A stretch of 64,000 bases of DNA from an uncultured Roseburia sp. (GCA_910587865.1 CAJUNX010000017.1:9373-73372); one strand, 5' to 3'; counted from the first letter of the stretch, positions 52,516-61,555 are shown. The notes: generated from the letters alone by a model not told the origin. Made by a program: numbers and translations.

Positions 52516-53391
52516 CTATTCCCCGAATTTCGTTCCGGTTAAAAGCTCATATGCTTCCTTGTACTTGTCCACCGTCTTTGTCACGACCTCCTCCGGCAGC
52601 AGCAGATCGTTGTCCGGGTTTGCCTTCAGCCAGTCGCGCACATACTGCTTGTCAAACGACGGCTGCCCCTTGCCCGGCTCATATCCGTCATTCGGCCAGA
52701 AACGCGAGGAATCCGGCGTGAGCATCTCGTCACCGAGCACGACCTCACCGTTCTCGTCAAGCCCGAACTCAAACTTGGTATCCGCGATGATAATACCGCG
52801 GCCAAGCGCGTACTCCGCACATTTTTTGTAGAGTGCGATCGTGTAATCGCGGATCTTCGCCGCATACTCCGCGCCTTTTCCCGGAAATTCTTTTTCCAGC
52901 ACCTCCACGCTCTGCTCAAAGGAGATATTTTCGTCGTGCAGACCGATCTCCGCTTTTGTGCTCGGCGTGTAGACCGGCTCCGGCAGCTTCTGGGACTCGA
53001 GCAGTCCCTCCGGCAGACGGATCCCGCAGACCGTGCCGTTCTCCTGATAGCTCGCCCAGCCGCTTCCCGTGATGTACCCGCGCACGATGCACTCGATCGG
53101 CAGCATCGTGAGTTTTTTACACATCATGCTGTTCCCGTCAAACCGCTCCTGCCGGAAAAACTCCGGCATGTCCTGCACGTCCACGGAAATCATGTGGTTC
53201 GGCACGATATCCTTCGTAAAATCAAACCAGAATTTTGACATCTGCGTTAAGATTGTGCCCTTTTTCGTGATCTCATTTTTTAAAATATGGTCAAACGCGG
53301 AGATCCGGTCCGTCGCAACGATGATCAGACTGTCACCGTTCTCATAGACCTCGCGCACCTTTCCCTCTTTTACCGGCCTGTATTCCTGCAT
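52516..53391 (-). CDS. purC: SAICAR synthetase
   Basis: 291 residues, the longer (yeast-like) form rather than the 235-residue bacterial form. It joins CAIR and aspartate with ATP. Visible motifs are EGKVREVYENGDSLIIVATDRISAFD, PIECIVRGYITGSGW and LADTKFEFG-type IIADTKFEFGLDENG. AGGAGG precedes the ATG at 53391; 16 open codons upstream are not needed. It precedes purB. Confidence 0.95.
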   Translation of the reverse strand: MQEYRPVKEGKVREVYENGDSLIIVATDRISAFDHILKNEITKKGTILTQMSKFWFDFTKDIVPNHMISVDVQDMPEFFRQERFDGNSMMCKKLTMLPIECIVRGYITGSGWASYQENGTVCGIRLPEGLLESQKLPEPVYTPSTKAEIGLHDENISFEQSVEVLEKEFPGKGAEYAAKIRDYTIALYKKCAEYALGRGIIIADTKFEFGLDENGEVVLGDEMLTPDSSRFWPNDGYEPGKGQPSFDKQYVRDWLKANPDNDLLLPEEVVTKTVDKYKEAYELLTGTKFGE

Positions 53392-53491
53392 CTTTGTTCC
53401 TCCTGTTCTCCCGCTCAAAAACGTTCGGCCATCCGGCATGTCCCGCTCTCCGGCGTTCCGATGTGAATGGCCGCAGCATTTCCCTCAGCCG

Positions 53492-55033
53492 CTATTTTCT
53501 CACCAGCAGTGATTTCCCGGTCATCTCCGCCGGCTGCTCCATACCCATCAGCTCAAGCAGCGTCGGAATGATGTCCGCCAGACATCCGTTTTCGCGCAGC
53601 CCGTAAACCGGATCCGCATTGATCAGGATAAACGGCACGGGGTTGATCGTGTGCGCGGTAAACGGTGCGCCCGTCTTATAGTCCACCAGCTGCTCCGCAT
53701 TTCCGTGATCCGCGCAGAGGAACATCTGTCCGTCCGCCTCCTTTAACGCCTCCACGGCTTTTCCGACACAGCCGTCCACCGTCTCCACCGCTTTGATCGC
53801 CGCATCGAGGATCCCCGTGTGACCGACCATATCCGGGTTTGCAAAATTGATGATAATCACGTCGTATTTCTGTGAACGGATCGCCTCGCAGAGCTTGTCG
53901 CAAACCGCCGGCGCACTCATTTCCGGCTGCAGATCATAGGTCGCCACCTTCGGGGAATTTACCAGAATGCGGTCCTCCCCCTCATTCGGCTCCTCGACGC
54001 CGCCGTTGAAGAAAAAGGTGACATGCGCATACTTCTCGGTCTCCGCGATACGCGCCTGCTTCTTTCCGTTTGCGGCAAGATATTCGCCGAAGGTATTTAA
54101 GAGCTCTACCTTTTTGAATGCGATCTCCTTATTCGGGATCGTCACGTCGTACTCGGTAAAGCAGATGTATTTCACATCTTTTCTCGCTCCTCTGTCAAAC
54201 CCGTCAAAATCGTCCGCGCAGAAGGTTCTCGTGATCTCCCTGGCACGGTCCGGACGGAAGTTAAAGAAAATCACCGTGTCGCTGTCCTTGATCACCGCAC
54301 GCGGACTGCCGTTCTCCGTGATCGCGGTCGGCACAAAGAACTCGTCCGTCACATCCTTCGCGTAGGACGCCTCCATCGCACCCGCCGCGCTGTCTGCGGT
54401 CTCGCCTTCTCCCTTTGTCAGCACATCATACGCCTTCTGCACGCGATCCCAGCGGTTGTCACGGTCCATCGCATAATAACGGCCGGAAATCGAAGCGATC
54501 TTACCGACGCCGATCTCCGCCATCTTTTTTTCAAGCTCCTCCACAAACCCCTTTCCAGAGGTCGGAGCCGTGTCGCGCCCGTCCAGAAAACAATGAACAT
54601 ATACATTCTCCACTCCCTCGCGCTTTGCCAGCTCCAGAAGTCCGTAGAGGTGCGTATTATGGCTGTGTACACCGCCGTCGGACAGCAGGCCGTAAAGGTG
54701 CAGATCCGAATGATTCGCTTTTACGTTTGCAATGCCGTCAAGCAGCGCTTCATTTTTGAAAAAGTCACCGTCATCGATCTCTTTGGAGATTCTTGTCAGC
54801 TCCTGATAGACGATTCTTCCGGCTCCCATATTCAGATGTCCCACCTCAGAATTTCCCATCTGTCCTTCCGGAAGTCCGACCGACATCCCGCTCGCGTTGC
54901 CCTTCACATACGGATAATCGCGCATCAGAGCGTCGATATTCGGCGTATTCGCCAGCGCTACGGCGTTGCCGTCGGTCTTCTCATTCAGTCCGAATCCATC
55001 CAGAATCATCAATACGGTAGGTTTCTTACTCAT
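53492..55033 (-). CDS. gpmI: 2,3-bisphosphoglycerate-independent phosphoglycerate mutase
   Basis: 513 residues. A two-manganese alkaline-phosphatase-superfamily enzyme of glycolysis. Visible are the opening VLMILDGFGLN, the nucleophile serine in EGQMGNSEVGHLNMG and the late metal ligands in LCADHGNAEQ and HTINPVPFILI. GGAGGA precedes the ATG. It is followed by purC and purB on the same strand. Confidence 0.97.
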   Translation of the reverse strand: MSKKPTVLMILDGFGLNEKTDGNAVALANTPNIDALMRDYPYVKGNASGMSVGLPEGQMGNSEVGHLNMGAGRIVYQELTRISKEIDDGDFFKNEALLDGIANVKANHSDLHLYGLLSDGGVHSHNTHLYGLLELAKREGVENVYVHCFLDGRDTAPTSGKGFVEELEKKMAEIGVGKIASISGRYYAMDRDNRWDRVQKAYDVLTKGEGETADSAAGAMEASYAKDVTDEFFVPTAITENGSPRAVIKDSDTVIFFNFRPDRAREITRTFCADDFDGFDRGARKDVKYICFTEYDVTIPNKEIAFKKVELLNTFGEYLAANGKKQARIAETEKYAHVTFFFNGGVEEPNEGEDRILVNSPKVATYDLQPEMSAPAVCDKLCEAIRSQKYDVIIINFANPDMVGHTGILDAAIKAVETVDGCVGKAVEALKEADGQMFLCADHGNAEQLVDYKTGAPFTAHTINPVPFILINADPVYGLRENGCLADIIPTLLELMGMEQPAEMTGKSLLVRK

Positions 55034-55218
55034 TTTTTCCTCCATTCCGCCGCAGCCGCGGCATTCTCACTTTTCCCTCACACCGGCTCCTCTGTCAGCA
55101 AACCGCTGTCGCTCCGCCGGCCGGCCTGCTGCCCCGGGAAACCCCGGGAGACGTTCTCCCGCCTGTGGCTGTCAGACCATCTATCGCATAAAACAGCGTT
55201 CTGCTGCCCAATGCACGA

Positions 55219-55254
55219 AAAATAAAATCATGAATTAATATTGTGGTTCATGAT
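55219..55254 (-). terminator. Terminator overlapping the capA-like stop codon
   Basis: On the minus strand ATCATGAA/TTCATGAT (55227-55254) with a 12-base loop is followed by TTTTATTTTT. The TGA stop of the CapA-like gene lies inside the first arm, so termination and translation end coincide. Confidence 0.65.
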
Positions 55255-56849
55255 GTCCTTCTGTCGTTTCCAAACGGATCGATCGGTGTTCCGTTGACAT
55301 CCTCCATCCCGCAGATTCCGGTCGTGCTCTGGTCCGAATCATACACGATCACACCGGACGGGATCTCCTTTTCCCGTTTGTCATAGACATTCCCTTCGCC
55401 GTCCATCCCGGCAGCGCCCGAAATCGCCATCACGTAGCGGTAATACGCGTCCCGCTCTTCCTTTTCGTTCAGAAGCTTCGTCTGATCCTCCTCCTGGATG
55501 CAGGGGATATACCGTACCTTCAGCCCGCCGTCCTCACCGATCGTGATCTGAACATAGGCAGTATATAATATCCCGTCGGAAAACCGGAGATTTCCAAGAC
55601 TGTATGCCACCGGCACACCGGAGATATGGCCGACACCCTGCAGACGGTGCGCATGGCCTCCGACAACCGCGTCGGCTCCCGCGGTCACAAATACCCTGGC
55701 GGCATCCATCTGGCCGGCGTCCGGATAGAGATTCCCCTCTGTCCCCCAGCGCACCAGCACAATCACGGTATCGCTTTTTTCGGATGCCTCCGAAATCAGC
55801 GCGGCCGCACGGGAAAGCACATCGTCTGCCGCTGCGCTTCCTTCGTCTTCCGACGGCGCCCTCTGACCGGCATCATCCTCCACCAGCGAAACCCGGACGA
55901 TTCCGATCTTTCTGTTCTTTACCACATAGTATTCGAGATCTGTTTCGGACGATTCCGCGTCTCTCACATCCGTCCACGCGCCGTTTTCTTCGGATTCACG
56001 GTTTAAAAAAACCACATCCGTCTGCTGCATTATCTCAAAAAGCTCTCTCGAAATCCCGGCTTTCGGCATCTTCTCCTGTGCAAATCCGTCCGCAATCGCC
56101 GTCCAGGCTTCCTCTTTGGTATCCCCAGCAAAACCGAGCGTAATCGATCCCGCATCTTTGCCGTCTTCCCAGTGCACCTGCGCAAGCAGATCGCTCTGAT
56201 ATCCCGTATCCCTGCAATAGTCCATCCAGAGCGCATGTATCGTAGCTCCGGTCAGATCCCTCCAGCAGCCGGCATTCATCCCTCCGTCTGCGACGAGCGC
56301 CGAGAGCTCCCGGATCGCCGTATCCCCGTATCGGTCATACAGCCACATCAGAAAGGAATCGTCCACCGGATACCCCGCGATCGCCTCCTTCGTGATGCCG
56401 CCGAGGATCACCGCATACTCCCCGGAGAGATCCGGTATCTGCACAGGCTCTCCCTGCTCCCGATCCTGCATTCCAGACGGATCCTCTGACTGCTCCGTAC
56501 GACCTCCCGGCGGATTCTCTGACATCCGAGCCTCCCCCGGGGCTGTTCCCTGATCCGCCAGGGTCTCCTCTGGCTGTTCCGGCGGATCCTCTGACCCCAA
56601 AGTCTCCTCTGGCTGCTTTGTCCGATCCTCCCGCGGCCGGGCGTCCTCCGGAGCTGTTCCCTGATCCGCCGCTCTCTGGTCTTCCATTACCGGATCGTCC
56701 GCTGTCAGAGTATTGTCCCCGCGCCGGTCCGAAACGTCCGCCATATCCGACTGTTTCCTGTCCTCAACCGCCTGATCTGCTGCGCACAAAAAGACAGCAA
56801 ACGCCACTACCGCAATCGCATCTATCATCTTTCTGTATTTTCCTGACAT
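55248..56849 (-). CDS. CapA-like protein lacking the NNH metal-binding block
   Basis: 533 residues. An N-terminal membrane anchor (about 8-24) and a Pro/Glu-rich linker with repeated PEETL/ADQGTAP elements (about 60-145) lead to a conserved Clostridial domain (EYAVILGGITKEAIAGYPVD...). A CapA/PgsA-type metallophosphatase domain follows. FAGD and FLNRESE match the first two metal motifs. The usual ANNH..D segment is absent, as if about 80 residues were deleted, and the HWG motif reads RWG. GGHAHRLQGV and YSLGN are kept. It is probably not a working hydrolase, perhaps a wall-binding or scaffolding relative. Confidence 0.8.
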   Translation of the reverse strand: MSGKYRKMIDAIAVVAFAVFLCAADQAVEDRKQSDMADVSDRRGDNTLTADDPVMEDQRAADQGTAPEDARPREDRTKQPEETLGSEDPPEQPEETLADQGTAPGEARMSENPPGGRTEQSEDPSGMQDREQGEPVQIPDLSGEYAVILGGITKEAIAGYPVDDSFLMWLYDRYGDTAIRELSALVADGGMNAGCWRDLTGATIHALWMDYCRDTGYQSDLLAQVHWEDGKDAGSITLGFAGDTKEEAWTAIADGFAQEKMPKAGISRELFEIMQQTDVVFLNRESEENGAWTDVRDAESSETDLEYYVVKNRKIGIVRVSLVEDDAGQRAPSEDEGSAAADDVLSRAAALISEASEKSDTVIVLVRWGTEGNLYPDAGQMDAARVFVTAGADAVVGGHAHRLQGVGHISGVPVAYSLGNLRFSDGILYTAYVQITIGEDGGLKVRYIPCIQEEDQTKLLNEKEERDAYYRYVMAISGAAGMDGEGNVYDKREKEIPSGVIVYDSDQSTTGICGMEDVNGTPIDPFGNDRRTS

Positions 56850-56976
56850 GTCTCTTCATCGACCCCTGTCTGTCTCTTCAACAATTACACAGAGAAATCT
56901 CTCTCTCATAGCATATGAATTATATCGTATTTATTGGAAAAATGGAACCTTTTTTTCCAAATTGCCCGCCTCTCCT

Positions 56977-57915
56977 TCAGATCATTCCCGCCCCGGACAG
57001 GAAAAACACAAACAGAAAGATCGTTGCCATGCTAAAGACCGACGTCACCGCGACGATCTCCCCGGCAAGCTCTCCGTTTCCGCCCATAGCCTGGGCCATC
57101 GGCGTGGATGCTACGGCTGTAGGAGACGCAAAAACCGCCAGGATGGCAACCATCTCGTTGCCGCGAAAGCCGAGCGCTGCTGCGGACAGAATCACGAGCA
57201 CCGGCACGATAACCAGCTTTCCGACGGCCGCTGTGATCAGGTATTTCCCGTGCTTTACGACACTGCCCCGGGAGAGCATTCCGCCGAGTGCGACAAGCGC
57301 CAGGGGAGAAGCGATCCCGCCAAGCGTCGTTAAGGGCTGCGCGATCAGCGCCGGGACCGGGATCTGAAACGCCTTGCATACGCAGCCAAGAATCCCCGCG
57401 TCCACCAGCGGATTTTTAAAAATATTCACGAGCAGCGGGAGCACATGCACCTCCCCGCTCCGCCGCACCTCAAACATGATCACGGCTAAAATATTGTAGA
57501 GCGGCACGACAAGAATCGAGAGCGTCGCCACCAGCGCCAGCCCGCCTGCGTCGCACAGCGCTCCCGCAACCACACTGCCGAGCAGCACAAAATTGCTCCG
57601 GTAAATTCCCTGCGCCAGCGTAAGAGAATCCGCCGTATCCTTCACCGTGTGCGCAAAGATAATCCATGCCCCCGCAAACTGCAGGAGAATACAGATGAAT
57701 ACAAACGCAAACACGCCGGGCGTGATCTCCTGTCCGGTATCCGCGTCGTAAATATTAAAAAACAATGTCAGCGGCATCAGGATCCGGAAAATCATGCGGT
57801 TGATCACTTTAAAATGATCTCCCGAGACCACCGAAAGCCTTCTGGTCAGCATCCCCACCGCCATATAGACCATGAGCGGAAGCACCACTTCCACGGCAAT
57901 AAATATATGCTCCAT
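56977..57915 (-). CDS. AEC-family transporter
   Basis: 312 residues, ten membrane helices, related to auxin-efflux-type carriers and bacterial malate/malonate transporters. It contains GVDATAVG-type helix breaks (SPTAVASTPMAQAMGGN). GGAAAGGGG precedes the ATG at 57915; 15 upstream open codons are unlikely to be used. Substrate unknown, probably an organic anion. Confidence 0.9.
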   Translation of the reverse strand: MEHIFIAVEVVLPLMVYMAVGMLTRRLSVVSGDHFKVINRMIFRILMPLTLFFNIYDADTGQEITPGVFAFVFICILLQFAGAWIIFAHTVKDTADSLTLAQGIYRSNFVLLGSVVAGALCDAGGLALVATLSILVVPLYNILAVIMFEVRRSGEVHVLPLLVNIFKNPLVDAGILGCVCKAFQIPVPALIAQPLTTLGGIASPLALVALGGMLSRGSVVKHGKYLITAAVGKLVIVPVLVILSAAALGFRGNEMVAILAVFASPTAVASTPMAQAMGGNGELAGEIVAVTSVFSMATIFLFVFFLSGAGMI

Positions 57916-58020
57916 CTGTATCCCCTTTCCTTCTTCTCCCGTATCCTTTGATTCTCTCATGATACTGTCCGCAACTCCCGAATGATGTCACAGGAAAATC
58001 AAAAAAACTCCCTCTGACAC

Positions 58021-58055
58021 AAAAAGATCTCCAGCCGTTTGATCCGGCTGGAGAT
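58021..58055 (-). terminator. Terminator of the dapA-dapB transcript
   Basis: An 11-bp stem ATCTCCAGCCG/CGGCTGGAGAT (58027-58055) with a 7-base loop, followed on the minus strand by CTTTTT. Confidence 0.85.
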
Positions 58056-58057
58056 GA

Positions 58058-58158
58058 CAGGATGCCGGGGCAAAACAATTTCCCCATGTTTCGCGGATGA
58101 CAAAAGTCATGTTTCTTTCGCAACTGCGAAATACATGATTTCGTTCCTCGGCATCCTG
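58058..58158. repeat. Structured dispersed element, copy B
   Basis: Outer arms CAGGATGCCG (58058-58067) and CGGCATCCTG (58149-58158) are perfect inverted repeats. Inside are GGGG...CCCC and a two-tier hairpin TCATG, TTTCGC, loop AACT, GCGAAA, CATGA (58107-58138). Copy A at 40728-40916 has the same design with a different inner stem, so the pairing is conserved while the bases change. It lies between the dapB stop and its terminator. Confidence 0.8.
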
Positions 58159-58175
58159 ACATATCGTTGAGAAAA

Positions 58176-58949
58176 TCACGCCTGCTCTGTCGCCGCACGT
58201 ATCACGTCGCGCATATCATAGCGTCCCGCCGGCTTTCCCGCCAGAAACTTCGCTGCTTCCGCCGCTCCCTTTCCGAAGACGCTTCTTGAATACGCCGTGT
58301 GATGAAACGTAACCACCTCATCCAGCCCTGCGAAGATGACCTCATGTTCTCCGACGATGTTTCCGCCGCGCACCGCTGAGATCCCGATCTCATGCGCATC
58401 GCGCTTTGCCCGTTCTCTGCTGCGGTCATACCGGTAGTGATACGCGTCGTCGAGCGCGCCGTTCATGCTGTCCGCAAGCGCAAGCGCGGTACCGCTGGGC
58501 GCATCGAGCTTCTGGTTGTGATGTTTTTCCACGATCTCGATATCAAACCCGGCGGGCGCCAGAGTGAGCGCAGCTTTCTGCAGTAGCTCCAGAAGCATAT
58601 TGATGCCCAGCGACATATTCGCAGACTTTAACACCGCAGCCTTTTTACACGTCTCCTCCACGCGGGCGAGCTGTTCATCGGAAAGGCCGGTTGTGCACAG
58701 GACGACCGGGAGCTGATGCTCTTCACTGAACACAAGCAGATCGTCCACCGCCTTCGCCGTGGAAAAGTCAATGATGACATCCGCCTTTGCATCACAGACA
58801 GAAATATTCGGGAAAACCGGATAATCGTTGCTGATCCCGTCATATGTATCAATCCCGGCCACGATCTCAAGATCCGGGTCCTCCCTGCAGATTTCCGTAA
58901 TCACACGCCCCATTCTCCCGTTGCATCCGTTTAAAATTACTCTTGTCAT
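58176..58949 (-). CDS. dapB: 4-hydroxy-tetrahydrodipicolinate reductase
   Basis: 257 residues. NAD(P)H-dependent second committed step to diaminopimelate and lysine. The dinucleotide-binding start VILNGCNGRMGRVI and the substrate motif EKHHNQKLDAPSGTAL are intact. It is encoded downstream of dapA on the same strand, separated by a 345-base minisatellite spacer. Confidence 0.97.
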   Translation of the reverse strand: MTRVILNGCNGRMGRVITEICREDPDLEIVAGIDTYDGISNDYPVFPNISVCDAKADVIIDFSTAKAVDDLLVFSEEHQLPVVLCTTGLSDEQLARVEETCKKAAVLKSANMSLGINMLLELLQKAALTLAPAGFDIEIVEKHHNQKLDAPSGTALALADSMNGALDDAYHYRYDRSRERAKRDAHEIGISAVRGGNIVGEHEVIFAGLDEVVTFHHTAYSRSVFGKGAAEAAKFLAGKPAGRYDMRDVIRAATEQA

Positions 58950-59019
58950 TTTATCATCCCCCGTATCTTATGCATCCGTCCGATGCTTATCCCTGTCTCA
59001 CCTTTCCCGGAAGAAGCAG

Positions 59020-59213
59020 ACGGAGCCAGTCGATTCCCTTCCGCGACACGCTCCGTCTCCCGGAAAATCAATTCCCTCCCGCGGCATGCTCCGTCTGCCG
59101 GAAAACCAATTCCCTCCCGCGGCATGCTCCGTCTGTCGGAAAATCAATTCTATTCCGGGACGCGTTCTGCCTGCTCATCAATTCCCTCCCGGGATGCGCT
59201 CCGTCTCCCGGCC
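59020..59213. repeat. 38-bp tandem repeat between dapA and dapB
   Basis: Five units of about 38 bases share CAATTCCCTCCCG and CTCCGTCT blocks; the second and third are almost identical (three mismatches). The array occupies most of the dapA-dapB gap and would be part of the shared transcript. Confidence 0.88.
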
Positions 59214-59220
59214 AGACACC

Positions 59221-59246
59221 GCACCCGCACTATGCGGGCGCAATCC
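59221..59246. repeat. Duplicate of the dapA 3' end
   Basis: A 26-base block identical, except for one base, to 59286-59311, which spans the last dapA codons and stop. The copy lies 65 bases downstream of the original, next to the minisatellite, and points to a local slippage or duplication event. Confidence 0.85.
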
Positions 59247-59294
59247 AGAAAGAGTCTGCTGTGTAACTGATCACCTGAAGACACTGCACCCGCA

Positions 59295-60185
59295 CTATGC
59301 GAGCGCAATCCCGTAAGCCCGCATCGCCTCCGCCAGCTTTTCCGTGCCGGCCTGCGTCATTTCCGTCAGCGGTGAACGCAGCGGCCCGACTTCTTTTCCC
59401 ATCAGGTTTAACGCCTTTTTTACCGGGATCGGATTCACCTCGCGAAAAAGCGCCTCCACCAAAGGCTGTGCCTGAAGCTGCATCCGTGCCGCACGCGCGA
59501 CATCCCCGGCCTCAAATGCTGCGCACATCTCGTGTACCTCGCGCGGCGCAATATTCGACCACACGGAGATCACACCCTTCGCGCCGATCGCAAGCAGCGG
59601 CACCACAATGCCGTCCTCACCGGAATACAGATCGATCTTTCCGTCCGTTAAATACATCGTCTTTGCCGCCTGTGCGACGTTGCCGCTGGCTTCCTTGATC
59701 CCCACGATATTTTCAACATCAGAAAACAGCTTCGCCGCTGTCTCCGGCAGGATATTGACCCCGGTTCTGCCCGGTACGTTATACATGATAATCGGAAGCT
59801 TCACCGCTTCCGCGATCCCGGTGTAATATTTTACCAGTCCGTCCTGCGTGGCCTTGTTATAATACGGCGTCACGGCAAGCAGGCCGTCGGCCCCGGCCGC
59901 CTCCGCCTCCTTCGAGAGATGAATCGCCTCTCTCGTACAGTTTGAACCGGTTCCCGCAACGACCGGTATCCGGTGATTCACAAACCGCACTGCCGCCCGG
60001 ATCACCTCATTGTGCTCTTCGGTTGTGAGCGTCGAGCTCTCGCCGGTCGTACCCGCAATGATGATGCAGTCCGTTCCCTGCTCAATCTGCCATTCGATCA
60101 GCTCCTCAAGCTTTTCATAACTGATCTCTTCGTTTTCTTTCATCGGTGTAACGATGGCCACACCTGCCCCTTTAAAAATTGACAT
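59295..60185 (-). CDS. dapA: 4-hydroxy-tetrahydrodipicolinate synthase
   Basis: 296 residues. It condenses pyruvate and aspartate semialdehyde. Visible are the opening GVAIVTPM, GTTGES, MYNVPGRTG and the Schiff-base lysine in VGIKEASGN. AGGAGG precedes the ATG at 60185. It is controlled by the lysine riboswitch at 60385-60552 and followed by dapB. Confidence 0.97.
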   Translation of the reverse strand: MSIFKGAGVAIVTPMKENEEISYEKLEELIEWQIEQGTDCIIIAGTTGESSTLTTEEHNEVIRAAVRFVNHRIPVVAGTGSNCTREAIHLSKEAEAAGADGLLAVTPYYNKATQDGLVKYYTGIAEAVKLPIIMYNVPGRTGVNILPETAAKLFSDVENIVGIKEASGNVAQAAKTMYLTDGKIDLYSGEDGIVVPLLAIGAKGVISVWSNIAPREVHEMCAAFEAGDVARAARMQLQAQPLVEALFREVNPIPVKKALNLMGKEVGPLRSPLTEMTQAGTEKLAEAMRAYGIALA

Positions 60186-60314
60186 CACAGTCCTCCTATC
60201 ATATCCTATCTTAAGTATACGCAGGCAGAGATTTTCTGTGCCAGTGCACGTCTGTCACCCGCGGTCCGTACGTCTGCACATGCGGTCTGCATCCGCAATC
60301 CGTCTCACATCTTC

Positions 60315-60345
60315 GCAAAAAAACCGGCTCGAATGAGCCGGTCTG
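60315..60345 (-). terminator. Riboswitch terminator before dapA
   Basis: ACCGGCTC/GAGCCGGT hairpin (within 60321-60341) followed by TTTTTTT on the minus strand, immediately after the lysine aptamer. In the lysine-bound state it would end transcription before dapA. Confidence 0.92.
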
Positions 60346-60384
60346 ATTCTCCGATACATACTTACTCTCATGTAACCTGTTCGA

Positions 60385-60552
60385 ACCGATAGCGCCCCAT
60401 CCGGAAAAGATGACAGTCATGGAGCTCTTAACTCCATGCCCAAGCGATACAGCCGCAGGCGCTGTCCCTTTCGGCGTCCTCCCCTTTCACTCCCGTCACC
60501 TGTGCCTGCCACATCGGAAAAGCTACTCTTAGAGTACGCAACCTCTATCTGT
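60385..60552 (-). ncRNA. Lysine riboswitch (L box)
   Basis: On the minus strand the conserved blocks appear in order. They are GATAGAGGTTGCG, AAGAGTAGC, GTGAAAGGGGAGG with CGCCGAAAGGG, a long GGGCATGGAGTT/AACTCCATG arm, and a closing GGGGCGCTATC that pairs with the first block. The aptamer sits between an extended -10 promoter and a terminator, upstream of dapA. Lysine binding should switch the dapA-dapB operon off. Confidence 0.94.
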
Positions 60553-60571
60553 GTAACCCGTATTTTTACTA

Positions 60572-60600
60572 ACCATAGCACGATACCGTTTTCTTGTCAA
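60572..60600 (-). promoter_or_regulatory. Promoter of the riboswitch-dapA operon
   Basis: Minus strand TTGACA (60595-60600), 17 bases, extended -10 TGCTATGGT (hexamer 60572-60577), ending about 20 bases before the aptamer. Confidence 0.8.
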
Positions 60601-60618
60601 CTGCTTCTTCCCGCGATT

Positions 60619-61248
60619 TTACTCCTCCAGAAAATCTATTTTACTGACAGATACCTCGTATGCCACTCTCTTTTCCGTCTCTGTCTCCGACAATTTTTTC
60701 ACATACTCCCTGCTTTGGATTCTTCCCCATACCTGCACATGGCCGCCCACCTCAAATCCGGAAGCAAACCTCGCATTTCTTCCCCAGCAGATGCATGGGA
60801 TGTAATCGGATTTGCCATAAGAACGGTTCACCGCGATCAGAAGATCCGCGATCTCCCTGCCAAGCGGCGTCTTGCGGTAAATCGGCTCCTTGCAGATATA
60901 GCCGTCCAGAAAAATCTGATTGCTCTTGATTTCCTCCTCCACATCCTCAAGAAATTCCAGCTCTCTGACAAACACCGAGAGCACAAGGCGGTTTTTCTTT
61001 TCCTCGTGACGATTGAAGGAGCGGAACTGACCCGTGACATAAATCTCCTGTCCTATGTAATTCTGGCTTACGTCAATCAGCCTCTCCGAGATCATCAGCG
61101 GTATGTAGTCCATGTAATTGCTCAGGCGGTTTACTGCCACATCCACCATATAGAATCCCTCTCCATACACCTCATGACTGAACCGGAAATCCGATACAAT
61201 CTCCCCTACAATTGATACCTGGTTGTTTTCAAAAATTTTATCTGTCAT
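60619..61248 (-). CDS. SSB-like protein with two OB folds
   Basis: 209 residues. Two tandem OB-fold units are visible: 8-100 (NQVSIVGEIVSDFRFSHEV ... IYVTGQFRSF) and 108-205 (NQIFLDGYICKEPIYRKTPLGREIADLLIAV ... CICWGRNARFASGF). It lacks the acidic DDDIPF tail of true SSB, so it is likely an accessory single-strand-binding or PriB-like protein. AAGGGAG precedes the ATG. It is divergent from typA. Confidence 0.85.
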   Translation of the reverse strand: MTDKIFENNQVSIVGEIVSDFRFSHEVYGEGFYMVDVAVNRLSNYMDYIPLMISERLIDVSQNYIGQEIYVTGQFRSFNRHEEKKNRLVLSVFVRELEFLEDVEEEIKSNQIFLDGYICKEPIYRKTPLGREIADLLIAVNRSYGKSDYIPCICWGRNARFASGFEVGGHVQVWGRIQSREYVKKLSETETEKRVAYEVSVSKIDFLEE

Positions 61249-61555
61249 GAATTTTTCTCCCTTCCTGTGGCCATACGCTCATGTCTGCCGTGCCTTTTTC
61301 CTGTTCCGTCCATTCTGCCGCATGACCTGCCTGACATCATAGTTTTACCATTTTTATCCATCCTGATACACACTATTTCTGTCGATAACAAAACGCATCT
61401 ATTGACAGAATTTGTCAGATCCGCATAACAGCGGCTTTCCCTGCCCGCATCCCCTTCCCGTAATTTTACCCTTGCACAATTTTACAAATATGTTAAAATA
61501 AACGCGGCAAGCAGTACCGTTTCTGCTTTTATTTAAGGAAAAGAGGTTTCTATTT
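61249..61555. promoter_or_regulatory. Divergent region between the SSB-like gene and typA
   Basis: typA promoter on the plus strand: TTGCAC (61472-61477), 16 bases, TAAAAT (61494-61499), about 50 bases before the start codon. No other gene or structured element was seen; a minus-strand promoter could not be fixed with confidence. Confidence 0.6.
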
